Assembly: GCA_902762435.1 (NCBI GenBank)
Contig: CACWOH010000011.1
Span: 1 to 64,000 of the forward strand
Length of the DNA stretch: 64,000 nt
Source: an uncultured Bacteroidia bacterium
GTDB taxonomy: Bacteria; Bacteroidota; Bacteroidia; Bacteroidales; UBA932
Direction: 5' to 3'
This document shows, piece after piece, positions 26,576 through 35,495 of the stretch. The notes under the pieces were generated by a model. That model was given only the letters and a program-made list of their open reading frames with translations, had not been told where the DNA came from and did no database searches. Numbering within the stretch: position 1 is the stretch's first letter; each line of letters begins with the position of its first letter. Made by a program: the position numbers and the translations under genes.

Positions 26576-27310
26576 ATGAAGATCCTGATTTCCCAGCAGA
26601 TGCCGTCCAACTTCGCGGCCTACGAAAAGCTGCAGAGCCAGTTCGGCGCCGAGCTCGATTTCCGCCCGTTCTTCCTTATCGAACCGCTGTCCGCCAAGGA
26701 GTTCCGGGCCGAACACATCAGCCTTCCCGACTATACCGCCATCGTATTCTCCTCCCGCCACGCCATCGACGCTTATTTCAAGCTGTGCGAGGAAATGCGC
26801 TTCAAGGTGCCCGAGACGATGAAGTATTTCTGCTCCACGGAAGCCGTGGCCATGTACCTGCAGAAGCACATCGTGTACCGCAAGCGCAAGATCTTCTACG
26901 GCACCGGCACCCCTGCGTCCATCGTCGCGCTCGTGACCGCCAAGCACAAGGGGGAGAAATTCCTCATCACCGCGTCCGAGGGTTCCAACACCACGCCCAT
27001 CACGACCCTGTTCTCCGCGGCCGGGCTGGACTATACCGTCGGCATCCTCGTCAAGGCCGTCTCGCAGGACCTCAAGGACGTGGACCTGTCTTCCTACGGA
27101 CTCGCCGTGCTGTGCAACCCCGCCGACGTGGTTTCCTTGCACGACAACTTCCCCGGTTTCGCCCAGGGGGACCTCAAGTTCATCTCCTTCGGCAAGGCCG
27201 TCGTCAAGGCCCTGGAGGGCGCCGGTTACGAGATCGCCCTGCAGGCCCCGACCCCCGAGGCCACCTCGATCAGCAAGGCCGTCGAACTTTATCTCCAATC
27301 CCTGCAGTAG
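26576..27310 (+). CDS. hemD: Uroporphyrinogen-III synthase
   Basis: A 244-residue protein with the HemD two-lobed pattern: DYTAIVFSSRHAIDAYFKL in lobe 1 and KFLITASEGSNTTPITTLF, LAVLCNPADVVSLHDNF and GKAVVKALEGAGY in lobe 2. The enzyme closes the linear tetrapyrrole to uroporphyrinogen III for haem or cobamide synthesis. HemD sequences diverge widely, so assignment rests partly on the DUF4271-hemD-rnpA-yidD gene order that is usual in Bacteroidota. Confidence 0.88.
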   Translation: MKILISQQMPSNFAAYEKLQSQFGAELDFRPFFLIEPLSAKEFRAEHISLPDYTAIVFSSRHAIDAYFKLCEEMRFKVPETMKYFCSTEAVAMYLQKHIVYRKRKIFYGTGTPASIVALVTAKHKGEKFLITASEGSNTTPITTLFSAAGLDYTVGILVKAVSQDLKDVDLSSYGLAVLCNPADVVSLHDNFPGFAQGDLKFISFGKAVVKALEGAGYEIALQAPTPEATSISKAVELYLQSLQ

Positions 27311-27685
27311 ATGCCTTCTCCGCAAGCCCATACCCTCCCCAAGGAGGAACGGCTGTGCGGAAAGACGAACGTCGCCGCACTCCTTTCCGATGGGAAATGG
27401 GGCGCGACCGCGCACCTGCGCTACTGCTGGGCCGCCGGCCGGGAAAGCGGTCTGAACCGCATCATGGTCGCCGTGCCCAAGCGGACCTTCAAGCGGGCGG
27501 TGAAGCGCAACCTGCTGAAACGCCGCATCCGCGAAGCCTACCGCCTGCAGAAGGAACTGCTGACCGGTTCCGGCGTGGACATCCTGTTCAGTTATTCCCA
27601 TTCGGAAATCGCTGATTTCCAGACCCTTTATGCCGAGGTGGCCGACATCCTCGGCCGGATTGACGCCAAACTCGCGGCGCAATGA
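27311..27685 (+). CDS. rnpA: Ribonuclease P protein component
   Basis: A 124-residue basic protein with the RnpA signature [14 protein letters not shown] at about 63-76 and the preceding [15 protein letters not shown]. It assists the RNase P RNA in tRNA 5' maturation. It starts right after the hemD stop and ends with an ATGA overlap into yidD, the usual rnpA-yidD coupling. Confidence 0.95.
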   Translation: MPSPQAHTLPKEERLCGKTNVAALLSDGKWGATAHLRYCWAAGRESGLNRIMVAVPKRTFKRAVKRNLLKRRIREAYRLQKELLTGSGVDILFSYSHSEIADFQTLYAEVADILGRIDAKLAAQ

Positions 27686-27921
27686 CCTTCGGCCAGGCTG
27701 TCAAGCGGGTGCTCAGCGCGCCCTTCATCCTGCTGATCAAGTTCTATCAGCTGTGCATCTCGCCGCTCAAGCCGCCGACCTGCCGCTTCACGCCCACCTG
27801 CTCGCAATACGCCCTGGAGGCCTTCCGCAAATACGGCCCCGTCAAAGGCTTCTGGCTTTCCCTGAAGCGCATCCTGCGCTGCCATCCCTGGGGCGGCTCC
27901 GGCTACGATCCCGTTCCGTAA
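27682..27921 (+). CDS. yidD: Membrane protein insertion efficiency factor YidD
   Basis: A 79-residue protein with the family block [21 protein letters not shown] and the C-terminal [13 protein letters not shown]. It supports YidC-dependent insertion. It overlaps rnpA by four bases. Confidence 0.96.
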   Translation: MTFGQAVKRVLSAPFILLIKFYQLCISPLKPPTCRFTPTCSQYALEAFRKYGPVKGFWLSLKRILRCHPWGGSGYDPVP

Positions 27922-27953
27922 ACGGCACAGGTTCAAAAGACAAAATAAATTGC

Positions 27954-27961
27954 TATATTTG
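27954..27961 (+). promoter_or_regulatory. -7 element of pgk
   Basis: TATATTTG matches TAnnTTTG, 30 bases before the ATG at 27992. Confidence 0.65.
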
Positions 27962-27991
27962 TGGTTCGGAAACTTATTAACATCCATCAAT

Positions 27992-29245
27992 ATGCAGCAA
28001 CACATCGATTCTTATGACTTCGCCGGCAAGAAGGCGATCGTTCGCGTGGACTTCAACGTTCCCCTGAACGAGCAGTTCGAGATTACCGACGACACCCGCA
28101 TCCGCCGTGCGATGCCGACCCTCAAGAAGGTCCTCGCCGGGGGCGGTTCCCTCATCATCATGTCCCATCTCGGACGTCCGAAGGGCGTGACTGACAAGTA
28201 TTCCCTCCGTCACATCGTGGACCACGTGGCCGAGTGCCTCGGGGCTCCCGTGAAATTCGCGCCCGACTGCCAGAAGGCCCAGGCCGAAGTGGCGGCCCTG
28301 AAGCCGGGCGAGGCCCTGCTGCTCGAGAACCTCCGCTTCTACGCCGAGGAGGAAGGCAAGCCCCGCGGGCTGGCCGACGACGCCACCGACGAGGAGAAGA
28401 AAGCCGCCAAGAAGGCCGTCAAGGAGAGCCAGAAGGACTTCGTGAAGACCCTCGCCTCCTACGCCGACTGCTACATCAACGACGCCTTCGGCACGGCCCA
28501 TCGCGCCCACGGTTCCACCGCCCTCATCGCCGACTACTTCCCGAACGACAAGATGTTCGGTTACCTGATGGAAGGCGAGATCGCGGCCATCGACAACGTC
28601 CTGAAGAACGCGAAGCGGCCGTTCACCGCCATCATCGGCGGCGCCAAGGTCTCTTCCAAGCTCGCCGTGCTCGAGAACATGCTCGAGAAGGTGGACAACC
28701 TGATCATCGGCGGCGGCATGGGCTACACCTTCATCAAGGCCCAGGGCGGCAAGATCGGCAACTCCCTGCATGAGGACGACCTGATGCCGCAGGCCCTCGA
28801 GATCCTCGCGAAAGCGAAGGAGAAGGGCGTGAACGTGTACATCTCCGACGAGACCGTCATCGCCGACTCCTTCAGCAACGACGCCAACACGCAGATCGTC
28901 CCGTCCAGCCAGATCCCTGACGGCTGGGAGGGCATGGATGCCGGCCCCGCGCAGCTGAAGGAGTGGAAGGAGGTCATCCTCGGCTCCAAGACCGTCCTGT
29001 GGAACGGCCCCGTGGGCGTGTTCGAGATGCCGAATTTCGCCAAGGGTACCCTCGAGATCGCCGAAGACCTCGCCGAGGCCACCCAGAAGGGTGCCTACAC
29101 CCTCGTGGGCGGCGGCGACTCCGTCGCGGCCGTGACCCAGATGGGCTATGCCGACAAGGTCAGCTACGTGTCCACGGGCGGCGGCGCCATGCTCGAAGCC
29201 CTCGAAGGAAAAGACCTGCCGGGTATCGCTGCGATCCGCGGCTGA
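27992..29245 (+). CDS. pgk: Phosphoglycerate kinase
   Basis: A 417-residue glycolytic kinase. Landmarks are [21 protein letters not shown] (here RVDFNVPL), [22 protein letters not shown], the hinge [36 protein letters not shown] and the C-terminal GGGDSVAAV plus [13 protein letters not shown]. Met 27992 ([15 protein letters not shown]) is chosen because upstream in-frame codons run through the promoter. It is probably co-transcribed with the two secreted-protein genes that follow. Confidence 0.98.
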   Translation: MQQHIDSYDFAGKKAIVRVDFNVPLNEQFEITDDTRIRRAMPTLKKVLAGGGSLIIMSHLGRPKGVTDKYSLRHIVDHVAECLGAPVKFAPDCQKAQAEVAALKPGEALLLENLRFYAEEEGKPRGLADDATDEEKKAAKKAVKESQKDFVKTLASYADCYINDAFGTAHRAHGSTALIADYFPNDKMFGYLMEGEIAAIDNVLKNAKRPFTAIIGGAKVSSKLAVLENMLEKVDNLIIGGGMGYTFIKAQGGKIGNSLHEDDLMPQALEILAKAKEKGVNVYISDETVIADSFSNDANTQIVPSSQIPDGWEGMDAGPAQLKEWKEVILGSKTVLWNGPVGVFEMPNFAKGTLEIAEDLAEATQKGAYTLVGGGDSVAAVTQMGYADKVSYVSTGGGAMLEALEGKDLPGIAAIRG

Positions 29246-29246
29246 T

Positions 29247-30614
29247 ATGGGAAGGATCCTGAACGCTTTCAGCGCCGCCGCGGCGGCGCTGATTTTGTTG
29301 GCCGGCTGCAAGGGCGGGGGTTCCTCCGCGAAGCCGGTCGACATCGACTGGCAGGAGGGTGACGTCGTCGCGGTGGCCTTCCTGGGATACTATGATTCCT
29401 TCGCCGCCCTGGAGGCGGCTCCGTCCTATGTGCGCCTGACCAGGACCTTCCCGCAGATGGTGGGGGCGACCAAGGTGGACACCGGCCTGGGCCGGGAGGT
29501 CTTCCTGGTGATTCCGCAGGACCCGCAGGCCACCCTGTCCGTGAACCGGGACGGTCCCGGGGTCAGTGACGACGACCGCGAGGTCCTGTACCGCAGCGAG
29601 ACGGGCGATCCGGTGCTGGTGTTCTGCAACTTCTTCCGGGAGAACTGCCAGGTCGTGTGCGTGGACAACGCCGGCCGCAGCGTGACTTTCAGCCCCTGGC
29701 TGGACAAGACGTCGGGGAAGGTCCGCCTGCCGCGCGGCGGCGGGGTGAAGGACGTGTCGCTGCCCCTGCCCGAGCCGCTCGCCGGCTTCACGGAGTTCGA
29801 TTACGGAGAGGATTTCGACGGCAACAGCCTCGGGATCAGGCTGCGCCTGGAGGCGGGCCGCCCGGTGCTGACCTGCTCGCCCGCCGCCCTGTCGAGCATC
29901 GGCTGGGACGAGGATTCGTTCGTCATCGCTTCGGGAGACAACCTCTTCTCCGGCATCAACGGCCTGTGCAAGGGCGTCTTCCTGGGCACGATCGGCCAGG
30001 ACTACAACCCGGTCGCCTGCGTGGTGACGGAAGGGGGCGACGTGAAGATCTGCGGCGTGTTCTATGCCATGCAGAACGGCGAGCCCACCCTCAGCGACCC
30101 GCTGCCCGACTTCAAGGACGTGACCGGCTTCGAGAACGGAGGCGGCGGCCCTTGGGAAGACGAGGACGGCGAGACGATGTATTCCTACCAGACCATCTAT
30201 GCGCTGGACGAGCGCGGCGGCCGCACCGAGATCCCCTGGTTCAACGAATACGGGCTGTTCCTCTCGCAGGACGGCGACGCGTCGGTGGAGGTGATGCTCA
30301 CCCCGGACTGGCGCTACTACCTGACGCGCTATGACGGGGACGGCGACCTCAGCGAGACCTATTCCGGCTCGTTCTTCGAGACGGACCGCAGCGACGGCTC
30401 CATCAGATTCTCCTTCCGCCAGACCGGCTACGGCCGCCTGGAGGAGGACGGCACCCTGCAGATGGAAAACCGCATCCGCACGGGGAAATTCACGGCCAAG
30501 GAGGATGGTTTTTCCTATGCGGTGAACATCACCGGGAGCGACGCCTTCAAGTCCGGCACCCGCTTCCGCGACGAGCGGATGGTAAACATGGAAGATGACA
30601 TCGAGTATGATTAA
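29247..30614 (+). CDS. Putative lipoprotein of unknown function
   Basis: A 455-residue protein with a lipoprotein signal (MGRILNAFSAAAAALILLAGC, lipobox LAGC with Cys at about 21). The mature part is acidic (many Asp/Glu, Gly-rich turns) and seems all-beta. I do not recognise a family. It starts one base after the pgk stop and overlaps the next gene by eight bases, so the pair is translated together. A shared theme with the next protein is long strand-rich segments with aromatic residues. Confidence 0.65.
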   Translation: MGRILNAFSAAAAALILLAGCKGGGSSAKPVDIDWQEGDVVAVAFLGYYDSFAALEAAPSYVRLTRTFPQMVGATKVDTGLGREVFLVIPQDPQATLSVNRDGPGVSDDDREVLYRSETGDPVLVFCNFFRENCQVVCVDNAGRSVTFSPWLDKTSGKVRLPRGGGVKDVSLPLPEPLAGFTEFDYGEDFDGNSLGIRLRLEAGRPVLTCSPAALSSIGWDEDSFVIASGDNLFSGINGLCKGVFLGTIGQDYNPVACVVTEGGDVKICGVFYAMQNGEPTLSDPLPDFKDVTGFENGGGGPWEDEDGETMYSYQTIYALDERGGRTEIPWFNEYGLFLSQDGDASVEVMLTPDWRYYLTRYDGDGDLSETYSGSFFETDRSDGSIRFSFRQTGYGRLEEDGTLQMENRIRTGKFTAKEDGFSYAVNITGSDAFKSGTRFRDERMVNMEDDIEYD

Positions 30615-32070
30615 AAGCCTGATTGCCGCCGCCCTGGCGCTGGCCGCCGGTGCGGGCGCCCTGCAGGCGCAGACCGTCGAGGCGTCCCGGGGAGGCTGGT
30701 TTACCAAGATCGTGGACCCCGACGAGGGGGAACTCGCCCGGGAAGGGCAGGTCGTCGTGATCTTCGACGGCCAGGGACAGGCCTGGTTCAAGGCCAACCT
30801 GGGCCGCGCCGACGGCCGTACGGCCATCCTCTCGTCCGATGGGTGGATTCCCGCCGAGGGGAACAAGTTCCGTTTCAATGTCCTGACGGACGACCTGGAC
30901 TATACCCTGGAGGGGGAGATGACCTCGGACGACACGGTCGTCCTCACCGACCGCTTCAACGCCGGCGGGTCGCCCTTCGGCCTGGGGATGACCCTGGGTG
31001 GCACCTACGAACGCGAGGGCAGTTACGTCGCGGACGTGAACGGATTCCTGTACCATTACGTGGCCGAAGCGACGGAACTCGAACTCTGCGCGGGCGGATA
31101 CTATTCCGGTACCGTCCGGCTGCCGGAGGCCGTGAACGTCCGGGGCGAGGCGCTGCCGGTGGCGGGCTTCGACTCGAAGTGCTTCTACGGGAACCGGGAG
31201 GTGACCGACGCCTGGTTCGATCCGGACACGCAGTATGCGCGTCCCGCCGCCTTCTACGGAAGCGGCATCCATTACGCCTGGGACTACCGGGGATCGCTGC
31301 CGGCGTACGCCTATCCCGGCGACGGCTTCTTCACCTTCGTGCGCCCGACCGTTCCGGAGGGGCACGATTTCTCCCGGGACCGCTGGCTGCTGTTCAAGCA
31401 GAACTACGATTTCCTGCATTTCGTGAAGGACCGCTCCCAGGACGAGGAGGCCCTGTGGGGCTATTCCCCGTGGCGGGCGGAACAGATGCAGGGGGCTTAT
31501 TATGAGTTGTGCGTGCCGGACGTCGTCCGCAGCCAGATGTTCCGCGGCTATGAGCCGCAGGAAGTGATCGCCCTCGTGGCGGATTCCTGGTTCGTGGCGC
31601 AGCACCGTTTCCCTTCGTTCAGCCGCTGGAAATATCCCGAGCCGGAAGTGGCGATGGGAGAGGCGTTCGACCGGCAGATGGAGCAGCGCTATGGCCGCAA
31701 GGTGAAGCAGTCCCGTTACATCGGCAACCTCCGCGAGGAAGACGGCCGGCTGGGCATCTGCGAATTCGAGGTCAAGGACGGCGAGGCGATGGTCGTGATC
31801 GCCTGGACCGTGGGCGGCCAGGTCAAGGCCACCTGGGTGGATACCACGGAAGTGGACCCGGAATACGGGGAGCAGAGCGTATGGAACGTCGATGACGGCG
31901 GAGATTACGGGATACCGGACCTGCTCTGCGTGGCGATGGACCCCCGGAACAACGTGATCCTGTGGCTGAATCATCCGGCGCCGGAGAGCATGAACATCTT
32001 CGGCCTCCGCCAGCAGGGCGACCAGCTCGTCCTCTTCGGAGAGGACCAGTGGTATGTCCGCGTAGATTAG
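30607..32070 (+). CDS. Secreted protein of unknown function
   Basis: A 487-residue protein with a Sec signal (MIKSLIAAALALAAGAGALQAQ). The mature protein is rich in Trp, Tyr and Asp and shows no motif that I recognise. Phrases such as GYYSGTVRLPEAVNVRGEALPVAGF suggest a repeated domain like those in surface leucine-rich-repeat-like proteins of Bacteroides, but one copy only. It follows an equally unknown lipoprotein gene with an eight-base overlap and ends by overlapping the convergent lgt stop by four bases. Confidence 0.65.
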   Translation: MIKSLIAAALALAAGAGALQAQTVEASRGGWFTKIVDPDEGELAREGQVVVIFDGQGQAWFKANLGRADGRTAILSSDGWIPAEGNKFRFNVLTDDLDYTLEGEMTSDDTVVLTDRFNAGGSPFGLGMTLGGTYEREGSYVADVNGFLYHYVAEATELELCAGGYYSGTVRLPEAVNVRGEALPVAGFDSKCFYGNREVTDAWFDPDTQYARPAAFYGSGIHYAWDYRGSLPAYAYPGDGFFTFVRPTVPEGHDFSRDRWLLFKQNYDFLHFVKDRSQDEEALWGYSPWRAEQMQGAYYELCVPDVVRSQMFRGYEPQEVIALVADSWFVAQHRFPSFSRWKYPEPEVAMGEAFDRQMEQRYGRKVKQSRYIGNLREEDGRLGICEFEVKDGEAMVVIAWTVGGQVKATWVDTTEVDPEYGEQSVWNVDDGGDYGIPDLLCVAMDPRNNVILWLNHPAPESMNIFGLRQQGDQLVLFGEDQWYVRVD

Positions 32071-32945
32071 TTGATGCCGCGCGCGAAATGCGTGGGCTCT
32101 TTCCTGACCGGCTGCGGGTGAACCACCGCGGCCGGTTTTTTCTTCTTGAAGGAAAAGACCAGCAGGGCGATGCCGGCGAGGATGAAGGGGATGGACAGGA
32201 GCTGGCCCATGTTGAGGGCCATCGCGTTCTCGAACTCCACCTGCGGCTCCTTGATGAACTCGATGAGGAAGCGCATTCCGAAGCAGCCCAGCAGGAAGGC
32301 GCCGAAGAAGAAGCCCCGGTACACCTTGTCCAGTTTGTTCCTGTACACCCAGACCAGGATCAGGCCCAGGATGAGATAGGAGCCGGCCTCGTAAAGCTGC
32401 GTGGGGTGCTTGGGCTCGGTTTCGCCCCGCAGGTCGAAGATGAAGCCCCAGGGCAGGGAGGTCACGTCGCCGTAGATCTCGGAATTGAACAGGTTGCCCA
32501 GGCGGATCATGCAGCCGGCGAAGGCCACCGCAATGCACAGGCGGTCCATGATCCACAGGAAGTCGAAATCGTTCTTGCGGCCGTAGTGGCGGGCGAACCA
32601 CCACATCGCCAGCAGCAGGGCGATGGCGCCGCCGTGGCTGGCGAGCCCGCCCTTCCAGGGCATGAAGATCTCCCAGAACCCGGCCCAGGAGCCGAAGTAG
32701 TAGTCCGGCTGGTAGAAGATGCAGTGCCCGAGGCGGGCGCCCACGATCGTGGCGATGAGCAGGGTGTACAGGAGGGGATCCATCAGCTTGGTGTCCAGCT
32801 TTTCGCGGGTGAAGAACCATTTGAACAGGTACCAGCCGATCACGAAGCCGGAAACGAACAGCAGGCCGTACCAGCGGATTTCCAGGGACCCGATGTGGAA
32901 GAGTATGGGATTGACGTGCCAGTGCACGGAAAGCAACATATTCAT
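32067..32945 (-). CDS. lgt: Prolipoprotein diacylglyceryl transferase
   Basis: A 292-residue inner-membrane enzyme that attaches diacylglycerol to the lipobox Cys of prolipoproteins. The signature GCMIRLGNLFNSEIYG contains the Gly-Arg-Asn-Glu block of Lgt, and HPTQLYEAGSYL is the second conserved motif; there are about seven TM segments. The start is Met 32945 or Met 32939; the former is used. A -7 element is at 32964-32971, divergent from the efflux operon. Confidence 0.95.
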   Translation of the reverse strand: MNMLLSVHWHVNPILFHIGSLEIRWYGLLFVSGFVIGWYLFKWFFTREKLDTKLMDPLLYTLLIATIVGARLGHCIFYQPDYYFGSWAGFWEIFMPWKGGLASHGGAIALLLAMWWFARHYGRKNDFDFLWIMDRLCIAVAFAGCMIRLGNLFNSEIYGDVTSLPWGFIFDLRGETEPKHPTQLYEAGSYLILGLILVWVYRNKLDKVYRGFFFGAFLLGCFGMRFLIEFIKEPQVEFENAMALNMGQLLSIPFILAGIALLVFSFKKKKPAAVVHPQPVRKEPTHFARGIN

Positions 32946-32963
32946 ATAATGACAGAATTTTGA

Positions 32964-32971
32964 CAAAGATA
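32964..32971 (-). promoter_or_regulatory. -7 element of lgt
   Basis: TATCTTTG on the minus strand matches TAnnTTTG, 18 bases before Met 32945 of lgt. Confidence 0.65.
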
Positions 32972-32985
32972 GCACAAAATTTGCA

Positions 32986-32993
32986 TATCTTTG
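32986..32993 (+). promoter_or_regulatory. -7 element of RND efflux operon
   Basis: TATCTTTG matches TAnnTTTG, 14 bases before the ATG at 33008. Back-to-back with the lgt promoter, 14 bases apart. No operator-like dyad for a local regulator is obvious. Confidence 0.65.
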
Positions 32994-33007
32994 CGCGCAA
33001 ATTTGTT

Positions 33008-34456
33008 ATGAGAAAGTTATTGACGTTAGTAGTTTCCGGCTTTTTCCCCTTGTTCTGCCTTGCCCAGGCCGTCGATACGACGGCGGTCCCGACGGTGCTT
33101 ACCCTGGAGGACGCGCTGCGCATCGCGCTCAGCGAGAACGTCTCCGTACAGGTCGCGGACAAGGAGATCGAACGTGCCGGATACGCCCGCAAGGGCGCTT
33201 ATGCCGCGCTTTTCCCGCAGGTAAGCGGGTCCGGGTCCTATCAGCGGACCATCAAGAAGCAGGTGATGTACATGGATTTTGATTTCGGCGGAATGGGCGG
33301 CGGCGAAAGCGGCGAAGGCGGTTCGGAGAACCCGATGGCCGCGGCTGCCGCATCCCGGTCCGACGGATTCGAGGTGGGCCGCTGGAACACCTGGTCCGCG
33401 GGCGTGAACGCCAGCATGCCGCTGGTGAACGCCCAGGTCTGGGAGAGCATCCGCATCTCCGCGCAGGACGTCGAGCTCGCCGTCGAGAAGGCGCGCAACT
33501 CCCGCCTCGAGACGGTCAGCCAGGTCAAGCAGGCTTATTTCGGCTGCCTGCTCGCCAAGGAGGCCTTCGCAGTGTACAAATCGGCTTACGAAAACGCGCT
33601 GGCCAATTACAACCAGATCGAGCGCCGCTACAACGTGCAGCGGGCCTCCGAACTGGACCTGACGCGCGCCAAGACCACCTTGTCCAATGCCATCCCGAGC
33701 GTATATGACGCCGAGAGCGCCGTGATCCTGGCCCTGTGGCGCCTGAAGGCGGTGATGGGTGTGGACCTGGACGAGGAGATCGACGTGGCGGGCTCCCTCG
33801 GCGACTACGCCGGCCATATGCTCGGGGACCTGTACCGGAACGGGGAACTCTCGCTCGAGAACAACAGCACCCTGCGCCAGCTCGCCATCCAGGCCGAACA
33901 GCTGGCCGGCGCCGTCCGGAGGCAGCAGTACGCCTTCCTGCCCACGCTCTCGCTGTCGTTCAACTACAGCCTCAACGCGATGACGAACGACTTCAACTTC
34001 AGCGAGTACCGCTGGTCGCCCTACTCCTTCGTGGGGCTGAGCCTGTCGGTGCCCATCTTCTCGGGCGGGCAGCGGCTGAACGCCGTGCGGCAGAGCCGCG
34101 TGCAGGCACAGGAACTGGACCTGCAGCGCGCCGACACCGAGCGCCAGCTGAAGATCGCCATCCGCCAGTATCTCAACCAGATGGAGACGGCGATGAAGAG
34201 CCACGCCTCCGCTCTCAGCGCCACCGAGACGGCGCAGAAGGCCTATGACATCGCGTCCAAGGCCTACGAGGTGGGCCGCAGCACGCTCACGGACCTGAAC
34301 GACGCCCAGCTGGCGCTGACGCAGGCCCGCCTGGGCGTCTCGCAGGCCGTCTATAATTTCGTCGTGGCCAAGGCCGGCCTCGAGAACACGCTCGGCGCCG
34401 ATTTCATCGACGGCGCCGGCAAGGTCCAACTGAATAAAACGTACGACAATGAATAA
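33008..34456 (+). CDS. TolC-family outer-membrane efflux protein
   Basis: A 482-residue protein with a signal peptide (ends near FCLAQA) and two OEP repeats made of long amphipathic helices (LEDALRIALSENVSVQVADKEI at the start; YDIASKAYEVGRSTLTDLNDAQLALTQARLG near the end). A Gly/Ser/Glu-rich loop (about residues 95-115) interrupts the first repeat. It forms the trans-periplasmic duct for the RND pump encoded next; the stop overlaps the adaptor's start by eight bases. Confidence 0.93.
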   Translation: MRKLLTLVVSGFFPLFCLAQAVDTTAVPTVLTLEDALRIALSENVSVQVADKEIERAGYARKGAYAALFPQVSGSGSYQRTIKKQVMYMDFDFGGMGGGESGEGGSENPMAAAAASRSDGFEVGRWNTWSAGVNASMPLVNAQVWESIRISAQDVELAVEKARNSRLETVSQVKQAYFGCLLAKEAFAVYKSAYENALANYNQIERRYNVQRASELDLTRAKTTLSNAIPSVYDAESAVILALWRLKAVMGVDLDEEIDVAGSLGDYAGHMLGDLYRNGELSLENNSTLRQLAIQAEQLAGAVRRQQYAFLPTLSLSFNYSLNAMTNDFNFSEYRWSPYSFVGLSLSVPIFSGGQRLNAVRQSRVQAQELDLQRADTERQLKIAIRQYLNQMETAMKSHASALSATETAQKAYDIASKAYEVGRSTLTDLNDAQLALTQARLGVSQAVYNFVVAKAGLENTLGADFIDGAGKVQLNKTYDNE

Positions 34457-35495
34457 GATATCTGTAATGGGACTCGCCCTGTGCGCGCTGGCGCTTGCCG
34501 CCTGCGGCCGGGGGCAGGACGCTCCGGCGCCCGCCGGCCAGGGGCCGATGGACCCGATGGGAATGGAAGACCGCACGCCGGTCGTGTCCGTAGCCGCCGC
34601 CACGCGGCAGAAAGTCGCCCGGGACGCCGTCTATTCCGCGACCGTCCAGGCCAATGTGGTCAACCACATCGCCCCGCAGACCGGCGGGCGCATCGTGAAG
34701 CTCAACGTCGAGGTGGGCGATTTCGTCTCCGCCGGGCAGGTGCTCGCCGAGATGGACCGCCTGCAGATGGAACAGGCCGAACTGCGCCTGCGCAACGACA
34801 AGACCGAGCTCGACCGCGTGAAACAGCTGCTGGACCAGGGCGGCGTGGCACAGTCCGACTACGAGGCGCTGGAACTGGCCTACAACGTGGCCAAGAGCAC
34901 GTACGACAACCTGGTGGAGAACACCGTCCTGCGCGCCCCGGTGGGCGGCGTGGTGTCCGCCCGCAACTACGACCGCGGCGACCTGTTCACGATGGGACAG
35001 CCCATCTACACGGTCCAGCAGATCACGCCCGTGAAGCTCCTGGTGCCCATTTCCGAGACGGAATACACCCGCGTCAAGCGCGGCGACAAGGTCAGCCTGA
35101 CCGCCGACGCCCTGCCGGGCAAGACCTACACCGGCACCGTCGTGCGCCTGTATCCCACGATGGACGCAGCCTCGCACACCTTCAGCGCGGAGGTGCGCGT
35201 GCCCAACTCGAACAGGGAGCTCCGCCCGGGCATGTACGCCCGCGTGACCGTGGACTTCGGCGCCAGCGAGAGCATCGTGGTCCCCGACGCCGCCGTGCTC
35301 AAGCAGCAGGGCTCCGGCCAGCGCACCGTGTTCGTGCTGGGCCCGGACGACACCGTTTCGATCCGGATGGTGGAGGTCGGCCGCCACTTCGGCACCAACT
35401 ACGAGATCCTTTCCGGCCTGGAAGAAGGCGAGCAGGTGCTGACCGGCGGCCACGCCAACCTCAGGTCCGGCGATAAAGTGGAGGTCCGGCGATGA
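34449..35495 (+). CDS. RND efflux periplasmic adaptor (lipoprotein)
   Basis: A 348-residue membrane-fusion protein of the AcrA/MexA type. It has a lipoprotein signal (LALAACGRG, lipobox Cys at about 20), the lipoyl half-motif GGRIVKLNVEVGDFVSAGQVLAEMDR, an alpha-hairpin, a second lipoyl half-motif (LRAPVGGVVSARNYDRGD), a beta-barrel, and a membrane-proximal domain ending in LEEGEQVLTGGHANLRSGDKVEV. Overlaps tolC-like and pump genes by eight and four bases. Confidence 0.94.
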   Translation: MNKISVMGLALCALALAACGRGQDAPAPAGQGPMDPMGMEDRTPVVSVAAATRQKVARDAVYSATVQANVVNHIAPQTGGRIVKLNVEVGDFVSAGQVLAEMDRLQMEQAELRLRNDKTELDRVKQLLDQGGVAQSDYEALELAYNVAKSTYDNLVENTVLRAPVGGVVSARNYDRGDLFTMGQPIYTVQQITPVKLLVPISETEYTRVKRGDKVSLTADALPGKTYTGTVVRLYPTMDAASHTFSAEVRVPNSNRELRPGMYARVTVDFGASESIVVPDAAVLKQQGSGQRTVFVLGPDDTVSIRMVEVGRHFGTNYEILSGLEEGEQVLTGGHANLRSGDKVEVRR

